A DNA stretch of 64,000 nucleotides from Collinsella sp. zg1085 (GTDB lineage: Bacteria; Actinomycetota; Coriobacteriia; Coriobacteriales; Coriobacteriaceae): positions 372,001 to 436,000 of the forward strand of contig NZ_CP076545.1 in assembly GCF_018889955.1 (NCBI RefSeq), written 5' to 3'. Position numbers and translations under genes: made by a program. The notes under the pieces are model-generated. The model saw only the letters and a program-made list of their open reading frames with translations. It ran no database searches and was not told the DNA's origin. Shown piece after piece: positions 9,546 through 19,247 of this stretch (the first letter of the stretch is position 1; every line of letters begins with the position of its first letter).

Positions 9546-9752
9546 ATGACTGTTTTGATAGCGCTTCTCTTTTTAGCTGTGATTGCCTCGGTTGTTATTT
9601 TGACGCTCACACTTGCTGGCATATTGGTGGGCATGATATTCCACCTTGTGCCTTTGTTGGTGATTGGCGCACTTGTTGTGTTCTTTATCCGCGGTGGACG
9701 GATTCGGCTTGATTGGCCTGAGCACTACAGCAAGCACAACAAGCGCCCATAA
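9546..9752 (+). CDS. Small membrane protein of unknown function
   Basis: A 68-aa protein that is nearly all hydrophobic: residues about 2-28 and 30-51 form two closely spaced membrane segments, followed by a basic tail (RGGRIRLDWPEHYSKHNKRP) likely on the cytoplasmic side. TAGGAG stands upstream of the ATG, 9 bases after the deaminase stop, so translation is plausible and linked. No family is recognised. Confidence 0.65.
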   Translation: MTVLIALLFLAVIASVVILTLTLAGILVGMIFHLVPLLVIGALVVFFIRGGRIRLDWPEHYSKHNKRP

Positions 9753-9794
9753 TTGAGGTATTTTACACTTACATACATCCTGACATACCTTGAG

Positions 9795-10763
9795 CTAAGC
9801 TTGCTGAGACGTGCGCGAATCGGGTGCAATAACACGCAGTCCGCGCGGCACAATCTCAATGGAGTAGTCATGCACTGGTTCGAGCCATTCGCCATCAGCT
9901 TGTGCAGGCGGCTCGGTTTCAAAGTGGATGGCTATGCGTTTTGCCTGTGCTATTTTAATAACGCTTGAGTTTACATGCCGTCCACTGCGTGCCATTGCAA
10001 ACAGAGCCATAATATGAGGCATGAGTGGTCGCTTAACGTTCATGCAGATGTCAAAGACACCATCGTCAGGGCGAGCATCAGGACAAATGGGAAAGCCACC
10101 GCCGTAGGTGGGTCCAAGTTGCACCGCAAAGATGAGAGTCGGCAGCTCAAGGGGACTCTCACCATCCAACGAGACAGATGCTTTCCAGCCTTTACGGGCG
10201 CGCGCAAAAATCTTGAGCCCTGAGGTTACGTAGAGGTTTTCTCCGTGTTGTGAGGTATCAGCCGCGCGTCGAGCGGTGGTGTCGTGCGCAATTGCAGCAT
10301 CAAGACCAAAGGAGAGCGTTTCCATAAAATACACGCCGTTGACGTGTCCAATATCGTAGGTGCACACCTGTCCGCGTATGATTTGCGCGAGCGCTCCTTC
10401 AACGTCGTTAAGCGCCATGCCGAGTGTCCGCCCAAAATCGTTGCCCGTTCCAAGGGGCAATACTGCAAGACACGGCCGTTCGCGTTCGGGTAGAGCCATT
10501 AAACCATTCACTGTTTCATGAATCACGCCATCGCCGCCGAGCGTGATAACGGTATCAAAGCCCTCGGCGTGAGCTTTACGCGCAAGGTGCTCAGCGTCTC
10601 CGGCGGCCTGTGTGCGGCGCACTTCAAAGCCAGCGCTTGCCGAGCTAAAGCTTCCTAAAAAGCGCTCTGCAAAAGCTGCTCCCTCGGCACCTTTACCGCT
10701 GCGCGCAGCGGGGTTTGCTATAACGAGCGCCCGGCCTAAAGGCGAGCGATGTGATTGACTCAT
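9795..10763 (-). CDS. Diacylglycerol kinase-family lipid kinase (YegS/DagK-like)
   Basis: A 322-aa protein of the DAGK catalytic fold. The N-terminal NPAARSGKG (18-26) and the nucleotide loop GGDGVIHETVNGL (about 79-91), followed by PLGTGNDFGRTLGM, are diagnostic. These enzymes phosphorylate diacylglycerol or related lipids with ATP at the inner membrane face, recycling diacylglycerol released during lipoteichoic acid or lipoprotein maturation. The ATG has AAAGGG 5 bases upstream. It stands alone, divergent from the HD-domain gene. Substrate is not certain: sphingosine- or phosphatidylglycerol-directed relatives share these motifs. Confidence 0.88.
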   Translation of the reverse strand: MSQSHRSPLGRALVIANPAARSGKGAEGAAFAERFLGSFSSASAGFEVRRTQAAGDAEHLARKAHAEGFDTVITLGGDGVIHETVNGLMALPERERPCLAVLPLGTGNDFGRTLGMALNDVEGALAQIIRGQVCTYDIGHVNGVYFMETLSFGLDAAIAHDTTARRAADTSQHGENLYVTSGLKIFARARKGWKASVSLDGESPLELPTLIFAVQLGPTYGGGFPICPDARPDDGVFDICMNVKRPLMPHIMALFAMARSGRHVNSSVIKIAQAKRIAIHFETEPPAQADGEWLEPVHDYSIEIVPRGLRVIAPDSRTSQQA

Positions 10764-10857
10764 ACATGCCCTTTCGTTGTGGCGTGAGCTATCTATTTTA
10801 CGGCATGGTAAGCTATTAGGTCACGATGCTTCTGCGCCCTCAGAAAGGAGATTGCGC

Positions 10858-11442
10858 GTGACAAAGCAAAAGCGGTTTTGCAAACGGGCGCAATCAGTAA
10901 CGCATGCCCGTGCCAGCGAAGTGCGCGCCGTAGCTGCTGAACTTGAGCGCACGGGTCGTTTTGGACTTACGAGAAATTTTATTCAGCACGGCACAGTGAG
11001 TGTCTATGCCCATGTCATAAGCGTTGCCATGCGTTCGCTCGCCTTTGCAGACGTGCTCAGACGCTTGCATATTAAGGTGGATAGACCATCGCTCATTCGG
11101 GGTGCTTTGCTGCACGATTATTTTTTATACGATTGGCACGACCCCGACCCTGCGCATAAAATTCATGGTTTTACGCATCCCTTTATTGCACTTGCGCGAG
11201 CCCGCGAGGATTTTCAGCTAAGCCATTGTGAAGAAACCATTATTAAGCGCCATATGTTTCCGTTGGTGCCCATTCCACCAAGTTGCCGGGAAGCTTGGAT
11301 TGTATGCATTGCCGACAAAATCTGTGCCCTGCATGAAACAATCGCTGCTCGAAGCCCTTTTCGCGCTAAGACGCGCCAACGCTGTGTTGTAAGCGCCAAC
11401 ACAGCTTCTCCCAAGCGCCAATCAGATAGAAATACGAGGTAG
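10858..11442 (+). CDS. HD-domain phosphohydrolase-like protein
   Basis: A 194-aa protein with an HD metal site: His52, His86-Asp87 in LLHDYFLYDW, and Asp153 in CIADKICALHE, the spacing expected of the HD superfamily. The GTG start at 10858 is chosen because AAAGGAG ends 7 bases before it; the open frame extends further upstream but without a ribosome site. HD proteins are mostly phosphohydrolases acting on nucleotides or phosphoesters; the substrate here is unknown. The next gene (PF06541 membrane protein) starts 4 bases after the stop. The C-terminal tail is basic and probably disordered. Confidence 0.82.
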   Translation: MTKQKRFCKRAQSVTHARASEVRAVAAELERTGRFGLTRNFIQHGTVSVYAHVISVAMRSLAFADVLRRLHIKVDRPSLIRGALLHDYFLYDWHDPDPAHKIHGFTHPFIALARAREDFQLSHCEETIIKRHMFPLVPIPPSCREAWIVCIADKICALHETIAARSPFRAKTRQRCVVSANTASPKRQSDRNTR

Positions 11443-11446
11443 AGCA

Positions 11447-12520
11447 ATGTATCGCTTGGTATTGGCAAGCACTGCCGTAACGCTTGATACGACTCCACTC
11501 TCAGGGCTTGTGCTGTCATTTTTTCTGTACTCGTTTATTGGTTGGGCATGGGAGTCTAGTGTTTGCGCGCTTGCTAATCGTGGGCATTTTGCAAACAGTG
11601 GGTTTTTGTTGGGACCTTATTGCCCCATCTATGGTGTGGGCGGTACAGCATGTTGGCTCTTGCTTCGGGGCATTGAAAGCAATTTTATTCTCTTTCTTAC
11701 ATCTGCTGTGCTGTGTTGCGCCTTAGAGTATGTTGCGGCGGTAATGCTTGAGCACTTCACTCATGCGCGGTTTTGGGATTATTCAGACTTTCCGCTTAAC
11801 ATTCAGGGTCGCATTTGTTTATACGGTGCACTTTTGTTTGGTGCTGGAGCCGTACTTATTTGCCGAGTTGTTCAGCCGTTGTTTCTATATACGCTTGAAG
11901 GCGGCTCACCCTATATCGTTATCACGTTCACGCTACTTTTAACGGGCGTTCTGGTGATAGATATGCTGTTTTCAATTGCAAGCTGGAAGCGACTATCGAG
12001 CCAGCTTGAGCAACTGAGAGGCGGCATTGCTGAGCGCATCGATGATGAGTTGGCAGCTATGTCTGAGAGCTTGGGTGAGCTTATGCCTGATAGTTTGCGC
12101 AATCAAGCGGCATCGTTGCAGTCACGCGGGCAGGCGGCAAATGGCTGGCTGTGTAGCATGTCAGATACGGTTTTAGATATGCTGCGCGATACCTTTGATA
12201 TGGAGCTAAAACTGAGTGAAGATGGCTTAATTGCAGCCTTGATGCGTCTTGGCAAAGAAGTTAGTGCTCCTCGGTCGGTAAAACTCTGGTTGTCGCGCCG
12301 CGAGCTGAGATTCTTTAATGCCTTTTCGCATTTGCGTCTGTTGCCCTATGAAGGCGTTATTCGTCTAACTGGACTAACAGAACGTGCCCGAAGCTTTTTT
12401 CAGCGAAAAAAAGCAGTGCCGCCTGCGCGCAGTGAGGCTCAAGAGCTTGAGCATTCAGATGCTTCTGATGCATTAGCCGCGCGAGGCGATGCGTCCGACA
12501 ACTTGAAAACAAGTAAGTAA
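11447..12520 (+). CDS. PF06541-type multi-pass membrane protein (CmpB-like)
   Basis: A 357-aa protein whose first 170 residues hold about five membrane segments with the family hallmarks FFLYSFIGWAWES near the start, GPYCPIYGVGG, and FWDYSDFPLNIQGRICLYGA, typical of the PF06541 (putative ABC-type permease, CmpB) family. The second half is soluble, helical and charged, and ends in a low-complexity acidic tail. It follows the HD gene by 4 bases, so the two are translated together. Function is unknown; the older transporter label rests on weak similarity. Confidence 0.82.
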   Translation: MYRLVLASTAVTLDTTPLSGLVLSFFLYSFIGWAWESSVCALANRGHFANSGFLLGPYCPIYGVGGTACWLLLRGIESNFILFLTSAVLCCALEYVAAVMLEHFTHARFWDYSDFPLNIQGRICLYGALLFGAGAVLICRVVQPLFLYTLEGGSPYIVITFTLLLTGVLVIDMLFSIASWKRLSSQLEQLRGGIAERIDDELAAMSESLGELMPDSLRNQAASLQSRGQAANGWLCSMSDTVLDMLRDTFDMELKLSEDGLIAALMRLGKEVSAPRSVKLWLSRRELRFFNAFSHLRLLPYEGVIRLTGLTERARSFFQRKKAVPPARSEAQELEHSDASDALAARGDASDNLKTSK

Positions 12521-12615
12521 TTCACAGTGTTTCTTATTTGAAGTAGGATTGATTCCTAACAACACGACACCAATGTTGTTTATACCGTTGATTGATTTGC
12601 GTATAGGGGAGCACT

Positions 12616-13428
12616 ATGTTTGGGGCACATTTGGGCGAAGCCTTGTGGCTTGCTACCTTGGGCTGTGGTTTTACGTGGCTTTTGACAACAGCTGGCTCAG
12701 CAGTTGTTTTCTTTTTAAGGTCAGATAAGGAGCTCACCCATCATATCTTTTTGGGATTTGCTGCGGGAGTCATGATTGCGGCAAGCATGTGGTCGCTGCT
12801 TGAGCCCTCAATTCAGCAGGCAGAAGAAATGGGTCAAGTACCTTGGGTGCCCGCGGCAGGTGGCTTTTTGTTGGGCGTAGCATTTTTGATTGTATTAGAT
12901 TCGCTGCTACCTCATCTACATCCTGACTCCGACGAGCCAGAAGGTATTAAAACCTCGTGGAAACGCACCACACTTCTGGTTTCGGCAGTGACCTTGCATA
13001 ATATTCCTGAGGGTATGAGTGTGGGTTTGCTGTTTGCTATGGCAGCGCAAGCACCAACAGGACAGCGCGAGGGCTTTCTTGGCATGGCGTTTGCACTAGC
13101 TATTGGTATTGGCTTACAAAACTTCCCTGAAGGTGCAGCGGTTTCGCTGCCTCTGGCGCGCGAAGGAATGAGCCGAACACGTGCGTTTATTATGGGTAGT
13201 CTGTCAGGTATCGTCGAGCCTATTTTTGGCATCGCGGTAGTGCTGGCATCGGGTTGGATTCAGCCGTTTATGCCGTGGATGCTCTCTTTTGCCGCAGGGG
13301 CTATGATTTACGTGGTAGTTGAGGAGTTAATCCCTGAGGCACACCTGGGTGAACATAGCAACATTGGCACCTTGGGGGTTATTGCGGGCTTCGTTATCAT
13401 GATGGTGCTTGATGTAGCACTGGGTTAA
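12616..13428 (+). CDS. ZIP-family metal transporter
   Basis: A 270-aa inner-membrane protein with about eight membrane segments and the two ZIP metal-path motifs HNIPEGMSVG and NFPEGAAVSLP in the central helices. These families (ZupT/GufA type) import Zn2+ and sometimes Fe2+ or Mn2+. A short hydrophilic loop with His and acidic residues (PHLHPDSDEPEG) sits in the middle, as is common for ZIP proteins. GGGGAG precedes the ATG. It is likely transcribed alone: 95 bases separate it from the gene upstream, and a divergent-looking regulatory region follows. No Zur-type operator was recognised. Confidence 0.93.
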   Translation: MFGAHLGEALWLATLGCGFTWLLTTAGSAVVFFLRSDKELTHHIFLGFAAGVMIAASMWSLLEPSIQQAEEMGQVPWVPAAGGFLLGVAFLIVLDSLLPHLHPDSDEPEGIKTSWKRTTLLVSAVTLHNIPEGMSVGLLFAMAAQAPTGQREGFLGMAFALAIGIGLQNFPEGAAVSLPLAREGMSRTRAFIMGSLSGIVEPIFGIAVVLASGWIQPFMPWMLSFAAGAMIYVVVEELIPEAHLGEHSNIGTLGVIAGFVIMMVLDVALG

Positions 13429-13575
13429 AGCCTTGATTGAAATAGCCTCGTAGCTGGTATTGTGTGTTCATATAGCCGCATCACGCTTGTTGCGCGCTCA
13501 TAACCCCTCTTACATTTCTTATGTTGCAAGGTAGTTTTTTGTGCACAACAGCGCATGTTCATGCCCTAGCACATA

Positions 13576-13628
13576 ACTTCACATACGTGAAGTCTCTTTG
13601 ATGATGCACATAATGTGCAATAATGCAC
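13576..13628. promoter_or_regulatory. Operator-like palindromes before the TetR gene
   Basis: Two palindromes lie 31-83 bases before the regulator start: ACTTCAC/GTGAAGT around a 4-base centre (13576-13593), and TGCACAT-A-ATGTGCA (13605-13619), with an additional half-site TGCAC at 13624-13628. Their size and position fit a TetR operator for autoregulation and control of the genes downstream. Confidence 0.6.
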
Positions 13629-13658
13629 GTCCAGTGTAATTATCAAAGGGGAAAATAC

Positions 13659-14384
13659 ATGGCTGAGCCGCAACATAAATGTGATCGTCGGTCGCAGCGC
13701 TCACAGACGGCGCTTTTTGAGGCGCTGTCTGCTGCGTTTGAAGCCGGTAGCAATCTAGCAACGCTGACTGTTGGAGACCTTACTGAGAGTGCGGGGCTTA
13801 CGCGTCGTACCTTTTATAGTCACTACCGCGATATTCCCCATTTCATTGAGCTTGTTGAAGATGCCTTGCTAGATGAGATGCGTGTACGTGTTGAAGGTAT
13901 TGCTCAAGCAAGCTTGCCTGAGGTCTATAAACATATTGCAAATTTAGAACCAGCGCCTGGGACGGTGGGTTTGCTTGAGTTTTTTGCCCAGCATCGGCAT
14001 CTCATTAACGGTTTGCTTGGACGTGGCGGCGATGCTGCGTTTATGCAAAAGATTATCGATATGGTTCGTCATACCATCGCGCGGCGTATGAAAACAGGAA
14101 TTCACCCTGAGGCGCTCGGCGCATTCTTTGATTACTATGTCAGTTCAGTGGTTGCAGCTGAGACAAGCCTTGTTGTGCGCTGGCTTGAGCGCGGGCTGAT
14201 TGAGTCACCTGCCACCATGGCGCGCATTATGACGGTTATCGCGTTTGTGCGTCCTGGAGATTTGTATGGATTGCCCATCGAAATAAATGTGCCGGAATAT
14301 GGCCTTGCGCTCATGAATATGAATCGTTCTTTTGAATCTGCTAGACCTGCTGAATCTGCTGGACCTGCTGAATCTGCTGAATAG
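13659..14384 (+). CDS. TetR-family transcriptional regulator
   Basis: A 241-aa regulator. A TetR helix-turn-helix occupies about residues 12-58, with the recognition region LTRRTFYSHYRDI matching the usual T-x-x-x-F/Y-x-H/Y-F pattern; the rest is the ligand and dimer domain. The ATG at 13659 follows AAAGGGGA by 6 bases, whereas an in-frame ATG at 13623 lacks a site and would overlap the upstream palindromes. The next gene, the giant activase-like protein, starts 12 bases after the stop, so both are probably controlled by the operator-like palindromes. The C-terminus is a run of ESAxPA-type repeats encoded by an 18-bp direct repeat (14334-14381). The ligand is unknown. Confidence 0.88.
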   Translation: MAEPQHKCDRRSQRSQTALFEALSAAFEAGSNLATLTVGDLTESAGLTRRTFYSHYRDIPHFIELVEDALLDEMRVRVEGIAQASLPEVYKHIANLEPAPGTVGLLEFFAQHRHLINGLLGRGGDAAFMQKIIDMVRHTIARRMKTGIHPEALGAFFDYYVSSVVAAETSLVVRWLERGLIESPATMARIMTVIAFVRPGDLYGLPIEINVPEYGLALMNMNRSFESARPAESAGPAESAE

Positions 14385-14396
14385 AGGGCATGTATC

Positions 14397-17300
14397 ATGA
14401 CAGAAATAATCCAAAATGCCGCATCAATGGATACGTCTCACAAAAGCCAGCTACACCCCACACCTAAATCATGCGCATCAGCGCCCTCATCGTCTGCAGA
14501 GGGCGCTCTGTGGTTTCCAGAGCGAAATCACGGCGTGTTGCATCTTGGAATTGACGTAGGTTCTACTACCGTTAAAGTGGCGGTGCTCAACGAGGCAAGC
14601 GAGATTGTTTATGCAAAATACCAGCGCCATCACACTGACGTGAGAGCATGTGCACGTGAGTTATTTGTTGGTGCTTCCTCATATTTGCCGCATACCAAGA
14701 TGACAGCAGCCATCACAGGGTCAGGTGGCATGTTGTTATCAAGCTGGTTGTCACTCGAGTTTGTACAAGAGGTCATTGCCAGTAAACGCGCAGTTGAAAC
14801 AATGATTCCTCAGACCGATGTAGCCATTGAGCTTGGCGGCGAAGACGCTAAGATAATCTATTTTGATACCGGCATTGAACAGCGTATGAATGGCACCTGC
14901 GCGGGTGGTACCGGCGCGTTTATTGACCAGATGGCTGCTCTTTTGCAAACGGATGCAAGCGGCATCAATGAGCTGGCGCGGCATGCATCAACCATTTATC
15001 CCATTGCAAGCCGCTGTGGGGTCTTTGCAAAAACTGACGTTCAGCCACTGCTTAATGAAGGTGCACGCCCTGAAGACGTTGCTGCGAGTATTTTTCAGGC
15101 TGTGGTAACACAAACTATTTCTGGTTTGGCATGCGGCCGTCCTATTCGCGGTCATGTGGCTTTCTTGGGCGGCCCGCTGCAGTATCTCTCGGAGTTGCGT
15201 CGTCGTTTTTATCTTACGCTTGACCTCGATGAAGAACATCGTATTGTTCCTGAGCACGCCCATCTCTTTGTGGCATCGGGCGCGGCGATGGCACATGAGT
15301 CCGAAAAACACATCAGCTTTGAGGAGCTTATTGCAGGTATTGACGAGCTTGGTAGCACGCAAGGTTCAGAGGTTGCGCGTTTGGCTCCACTGTTTGCAAC
15401 CCCGGCTGACCAGGCGGCGTTTACGGCTCGCCACAATCAAGAAGTTGTTCCACGCGAAGATGTATCTACCTACACCGGGAAGCGCGTTTTTATTGGCTTA
15501 GATGCAGGTTCTACCACTATGAAGGCAGCCATGGTAGGAGAGCAAGGCCAACTGTTACATACCTGGTATGGCAGCAATAATGGTGACATTTTAGGAACTG
15601 CTAAAGCTATCATGGCAGACTTTTATGCGCATCTTCCGCAAGGTACCTCCATTGGTCATGTGACAACCACTGGCTATGGTGAGGCGTTGCTTATCGAGGC
15701 ACTCCAAGCCGATTCGGGTGAGATTGAGACTGTTGCTCACCTTCGCGGTGCCAAAGCCTTTTTGCCGGGTGTCCAGTTTATTTTAGATATCGGCGGCCAA
15801 GACATGAAATGTCTGCGCGTGCGTGATGGTGTAATTGAGCACATTATGCTTAATGAGGCTTGTTCTAGCGGTTGTGGAAGCTTCATCGAGAGCTTTGCGG
15901 TCTCCATGAATATGGACGTGCGTGCCTTTGCCGCAGCAGCGCTGGGTGCCACCGCACCGGTTGACCTTGGCTCGCGTTGCACAGTCTTTATGAATTCACG
16001 TGTGAAACAGGCACAAAAAGAAGGTGCCACTGTTGGTGATATTGCTGCTGGTCTGTCCTATTCGGTTATTAAAAACGCATTGTTCAAGGTAATTAAGCTG
16101 CGTGACCCCAAAGATATTGGCACACAGGTGATTGTTCAGGGTGGCACCTTTATGTCAGACGCAACATTGCGTGCCTTTGAGCTGTTAACGGGTGTTGATG
16201 CGGTGCGCCCTGATATTGCGGGCTGCATGGGAGCCTATGGTGCGGCACTTTTGGCGCGCGACCGTGCAGGTGCCACAGGTGTCTCCCGTATTCTTTCGGC
16301 TGAGGACATCTCATATCTTACGGCGCGTCAACGCCATACGCGCTGTGGGCTTTGCGCTAATAACTGCCAGCTCACCATCAACGATTTTGGGCAAGGTCGG
16401 CGGTTTATTACGGGCAATCGCTGTGAAAAAGGAGCCGGTATCAAGCGCAAAAAATCGCAGGCTCCCAATTTGTTTGCTCAAAAAAATAAACTCATTTTCG
16501 ACCGAGCGGTGCTTGACGAGTCAGAGGCAATTCGTGGCACGGTGGGTATTCCTCGTGCGCTTAACTTGTACGAAAACTACCCGTTTTGGCATACCTTTTT
16601 TACGCGCCTCGGCTTTCGCGTGGTGTTGTCTGACCCTTCAACTAAGAAGCTTTATGAGTCGGGTATTGAGTCTATGCCAAGCGAATCGGTGTGTTATCCG
16701 GCCAAGCTTAGCCATGGCCATATTATGAATCTCATTGCAAAAGACCCTGATTTTATTTGGATGCCTTGCGTGCGCTGGGAGCGCAAAGAAGATGGAACGG
16801 CAGGAAATTGCTATAACTGCCCTATTGTTATGAGTTATCCAACTGCACTCGGGCTCAATATTGATGAGATAGCTCAACAAAACATTGAGTTTTTGTACCC
16901 CTTTGTGCCATATCACGACAAAGTTGAGCTTAAGCGCCGGCTCTATGAGATTTTGGTGCTTGACCGCTCGGCTGATGCTGAGCAGGGTCGTGGTCGTGTG
17001 ACGGGACCTGCTCTAACGCGCTCAGAAATTAATGCCGCAGTTAATGCTGCGTTTGAAGAAGATGCAGCGTTTCATAAGCGTATGCAAATCATGGGTGAAG
17101 AGACGGTCAAATGGATTGAGGACAACGGTGGACACGGTATTGTGCTCGCTGGTCGTCCGTATCATAACGACCCCGAGATTAACCATTCGCTTCCAGAGCT
17201 CATTTCCTCGTTTGGTTTTGCGGTGCTCACCGAAGACTCTATCGCGCACCTCATTAAGCCCGAGCGTCCTATTCGCGTGGTTGACCAGTGGATGTATCAT

Positions 17301-19109
17301 TCACGCCTTTATGCTGCAGCACGTTTTGTCACTATGCGCGACGACCTTGACCTTATTCAGATGAACTCGTTTGGCTGTGGTCTTGATGCACTCACAACCG
17401 ATCAGGTGCAGGAGATTCTTGAGGCTTCAGGCAAGATTTATACCGTGCTTAAGATAGATGAGGTGTCTAATTTAGGTGCGGCTCGTATTCGTATTCGTTC
17501 ATTGATGGCGGCGCTCAAAGACCAAGCAGCAGAGCGGCGTGAGGCCGCTGCGCGTGCTGGTCAGCCGTTTGAGCAGTCAAGCGCGGCACCTATCGTTGCC
17601 TCAGATGATGCGCCGGCTTTTGCAACGCATCGTTATGCCTTGCGCCCACAGCGTCGTGCGCACACAGCAGCGGTTGAAAAGGTTCCGTTTACACAGGAGA
17701 TGAAAGATGCGGGCTACACGATTTTGTGTCCGCAGATGGCACCTATTCATTTTGACCTCGTTAAAGAGGTGTTTTGTGCGGCAGGCTATAATTTTGAGCT
17801 CTTGCCATCAACTGATCGAGGCGCAGTTGAGGCAGGACTTCGCTACGTTAACAACGACATCTGCTATCCCTCTATTTTGGTTACCGGCCAGATTATGGAA
17901 GCCATTGAAAGCGGAAAGTATGACCTGTCAAAAACAGCGGTAGTCATCTCGCAAACCGGAGGTGGATGCCGCGCAACCAACTACATTGCTCTCATTCGTA
18001 AGGCGCTTCGCGATGCGGGGCATCCCGAGATTCCGGTCATTTCGCTTGCAGCGGTAAAGCTCGATGAGCATAATCCCGGCTTTAAGCTAACAGTTCCCAT
18101 GCTCAAGGCTGCGGTGTACTGTATTTTGTTTGGTGACCTTATGATGCAGATGCTGTATCGTTGCCGTCCCTATGAGGCAGTGCCAGGTGCGGTTAACGCA
18201 TTGTACGAGCGTTTTATGGATAAGGCGCGAATCCAAGCTCCGCACTTCACGCGCCGCAGTTTTACACAGCTTGCCCGTGCTGCTATTCAGGCTTTTGACA
18301 CGATGGAGCTTATAGATGAAGGTAGCAAGCCGCGCGTAGGTGTTGTGGGTGAGATTCTTGTTAAGTTTCACCCAACGGCAAATAATCACGTTGTTGAGAT
18401 TATTGAGGCCGAGGGTTGCGAAGCGGTAGTACCGGGACTTCTTGACTTTTTCCTCTATACCATGAGTAACGCTGAGCTTCAAAAAGACGAGCTAGGTAGT
18501 ACGCGAGCAGAGAGAACTGCTATGAAAAGCGTGCTGAACTTGGTGGATTGGATGCGCCGACCGGTTGAGGGCTTGCTTGAAGAATCGCAACGTTTTGAGC
18601 GCCCAGAGTCAATTCAAGCCATGGCAAAGAAAGCTGGACGTGTGCTATCACTTTGTAACAATATGGGTGAAGGTTGGTTGCTTACTGCTGAAATGCTCGA
18701 CCTTATTGAGCATGGTGCACCCAATATTATATGTACACAACCCTTTGCCTGTCTGCCCAATCATGTAGTTGGCAAGGCTGTCATTAAAGAGTTGCGTCGC
18801 CAGCACCCTGAGAGCAATATTGTTGCGGTTGACTATGACCCTGGTGCCTCTGAGGCTAATCAGCTCAATCGAATTAAGCTTATGATTTCGGTGGCTAAAG
18901 AAAACTTGCGCGCTGGTCGTGGCTTTACGATGCAAGCTATCAAGCCGCTTAAACGTGATGAAGTGTCGGCGTGTTTTCGTCCGGGGCATCAGGGGGATAG
19001 CTATCAGAGGTCAAACGAAGATGCTTGTGGTGGCGGGTGTTCAGGTATAAACGAGGCGGCTATTGCTCAGGTGGCGGCTCGTTTGAGTGCCGGTGTAGGC
19101 AAGAAGTAG
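14397..19109 (+). CDS. Giant 2-hydroxyacyl-CoA dehydratase activase-related protein
   Basis: A 1570-aa cytoplasmic protein joining two BadF/HgdC-type ATPase domains with 2-hydroxyacyl-CoA dehydratase-like regions. Domain 1 starts at GIDVGSTTVK (51-60) and has GGEDAK near 147 and the cluster Cys in CAGGTGAF near 168. Domain 2 has GLDAGSTTMK near 366, GGQDMK near 466 and ACSSGCGSF near 487. A Cys-rich patch RCGLCANNC lies near 648, then the DUF2229-like and HgdB-like segments, and a C-terminal ACGGGC. In HgdC-type activases a [4Fe-4S] dimer and ATP drive one-electron transfer to a dehydratase; here donor and acceptor modules are fused. The real substrate of this family is not established. It sits in one unit with a TetR regulator and precedes an Nfu scaffold. 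Confidence 0.9.
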   Translation: MTEIIQNAASMDTSHKSQLHPTPKSCASAPSSSAEGALWFPERNHGVLHLGIDVGSTTVKVAVLNEASEIVYAKYQRHHTDVRACARELFVGASSYLPHTKMTAAITGSGGMLLSSWLSLEFVQEVIASKRAVETMIPQTDVAIELGGEDAKIIYFDTGIEQRMNGTCAGGTGAFIDQMAALLQTDASGINELARHASTIYPIASRCGVFAKTDVQPLLNEGARPEDVAASIFQAVVTQTISGLACGRPIRGHVAFLGGPLQYLSELRRRFYLTLDLDEEHRIVPEHAHLFVASGAAMAHESEKHISFEELIAGIDELGSTQGSEVARLAPLFATPADQAAFTARHNQEVVPREDVSTYTGKRVFIGLDAGSTTMKAAMVGEQGQLLHTWYGSNNGDILGTAKAIMADFYAHLPQGTSIGHVTTTGYGEALLIEALQADSGEIETVAHLRGAKAFLPGVQFILDIGGQDMKCLRVRDGVIEHIMLNEACSSGCGSFIESFAVSMNMDVRAFAAAALGATAPVDLGSRCTVFMNSRVKQAQKEGATVGDIAAGLSYSVIKNALFKVIKLRDPKDIGTQVIVQGGTFMSDATLRAFELLTGVDAVRPDIAGCMGAYGAALLARDRAGATGVSRILSAEDISYLTARQRHTRCGLCANNCQLTINDFGQGRRFITGNRCEKGAGIKRKKSQAPNLFAQKNKLIFDRAVLDESEAIRGTVGIPRALNLYENYPFWHTFFTRLGFRVVLSDPSTKKLYESGIESMPSESVCYPAKLSHGHIMNLIAKDPDFIWMPCVRWERKEDGTAGNCYNCPIVMSYPTALGLNIDEIAQQNIEFLYPFVPYHDKVELKRRLYEILVLDRSADAEQGRGRVTGPALTRSEINAAVNAAFEEDAAFHKRMQIMGEETVKWIEDNGGHGIVLAGRPYHNDPEINHSLPELISSFGFAVLTEDSIAHLIKPERPIRVVDQWMYHSRLYAAARFVTMRDDLDLIQMNSFGCGLDALTTDQVQEILEASGKIYTVLKIDEVSNLGAARIRIRSLMAALKDQAAERREAAARAGQPFEQSSAAPIVASDDAPAFATHRYALRPQRRAHTAAVEKVPFTQEMKDAGYTILCPQMAPIHFDLVKEVFCAAGYNFELLPSTDRGAVEAGLRYVNNDICYPSILVTGQIMEAIESGKYDLSKTAVVISQTGGGCRATNYIALIRKALRDAGHPEIPVISLAAVKLDEHNPGFKLTVPMLKAAVYCILFGDLMMQMLYRCRPYEAVPGAVNALYERFMDKARIQAPHFTRRSFTQLARAAIQAFDTMELIDEGSKPRVGVVGEILVKFHPTANNHVVEIIEAEGCEAVVPGLLDFFLYTMSNAELQKDELGSTRAERTAMKSVLNLVDWMRRPVEGLLEESQRFERPESIQAMAKKAGRVLSLCNNMGEGWLLTAEMLDLIEHGAPNIICTQPFACLPNHVVGKAVIKELRRQHPESNIVAVDYDPGASEANQLNRIKLMISVAKENLRAGRGFTMQAIKPLKRDEVSACFRPGHQGDSYQRSNEDACGGGCSGINEAAIAQVAARLSAGVGKK

Positions 19110-19247
19110 CTGTGTGAGCTTGCAAGTTAGCGGCGCATGTTGGCTACAGCGTTTCCTCAATGAAAAATGTTGCCAAGCTGCGTATCGCCTTGCTCATTTG
19201 GGTATGAGCTGGTGTAGTATTGAGCGGTTCAAATTGAAGGGAGATTT

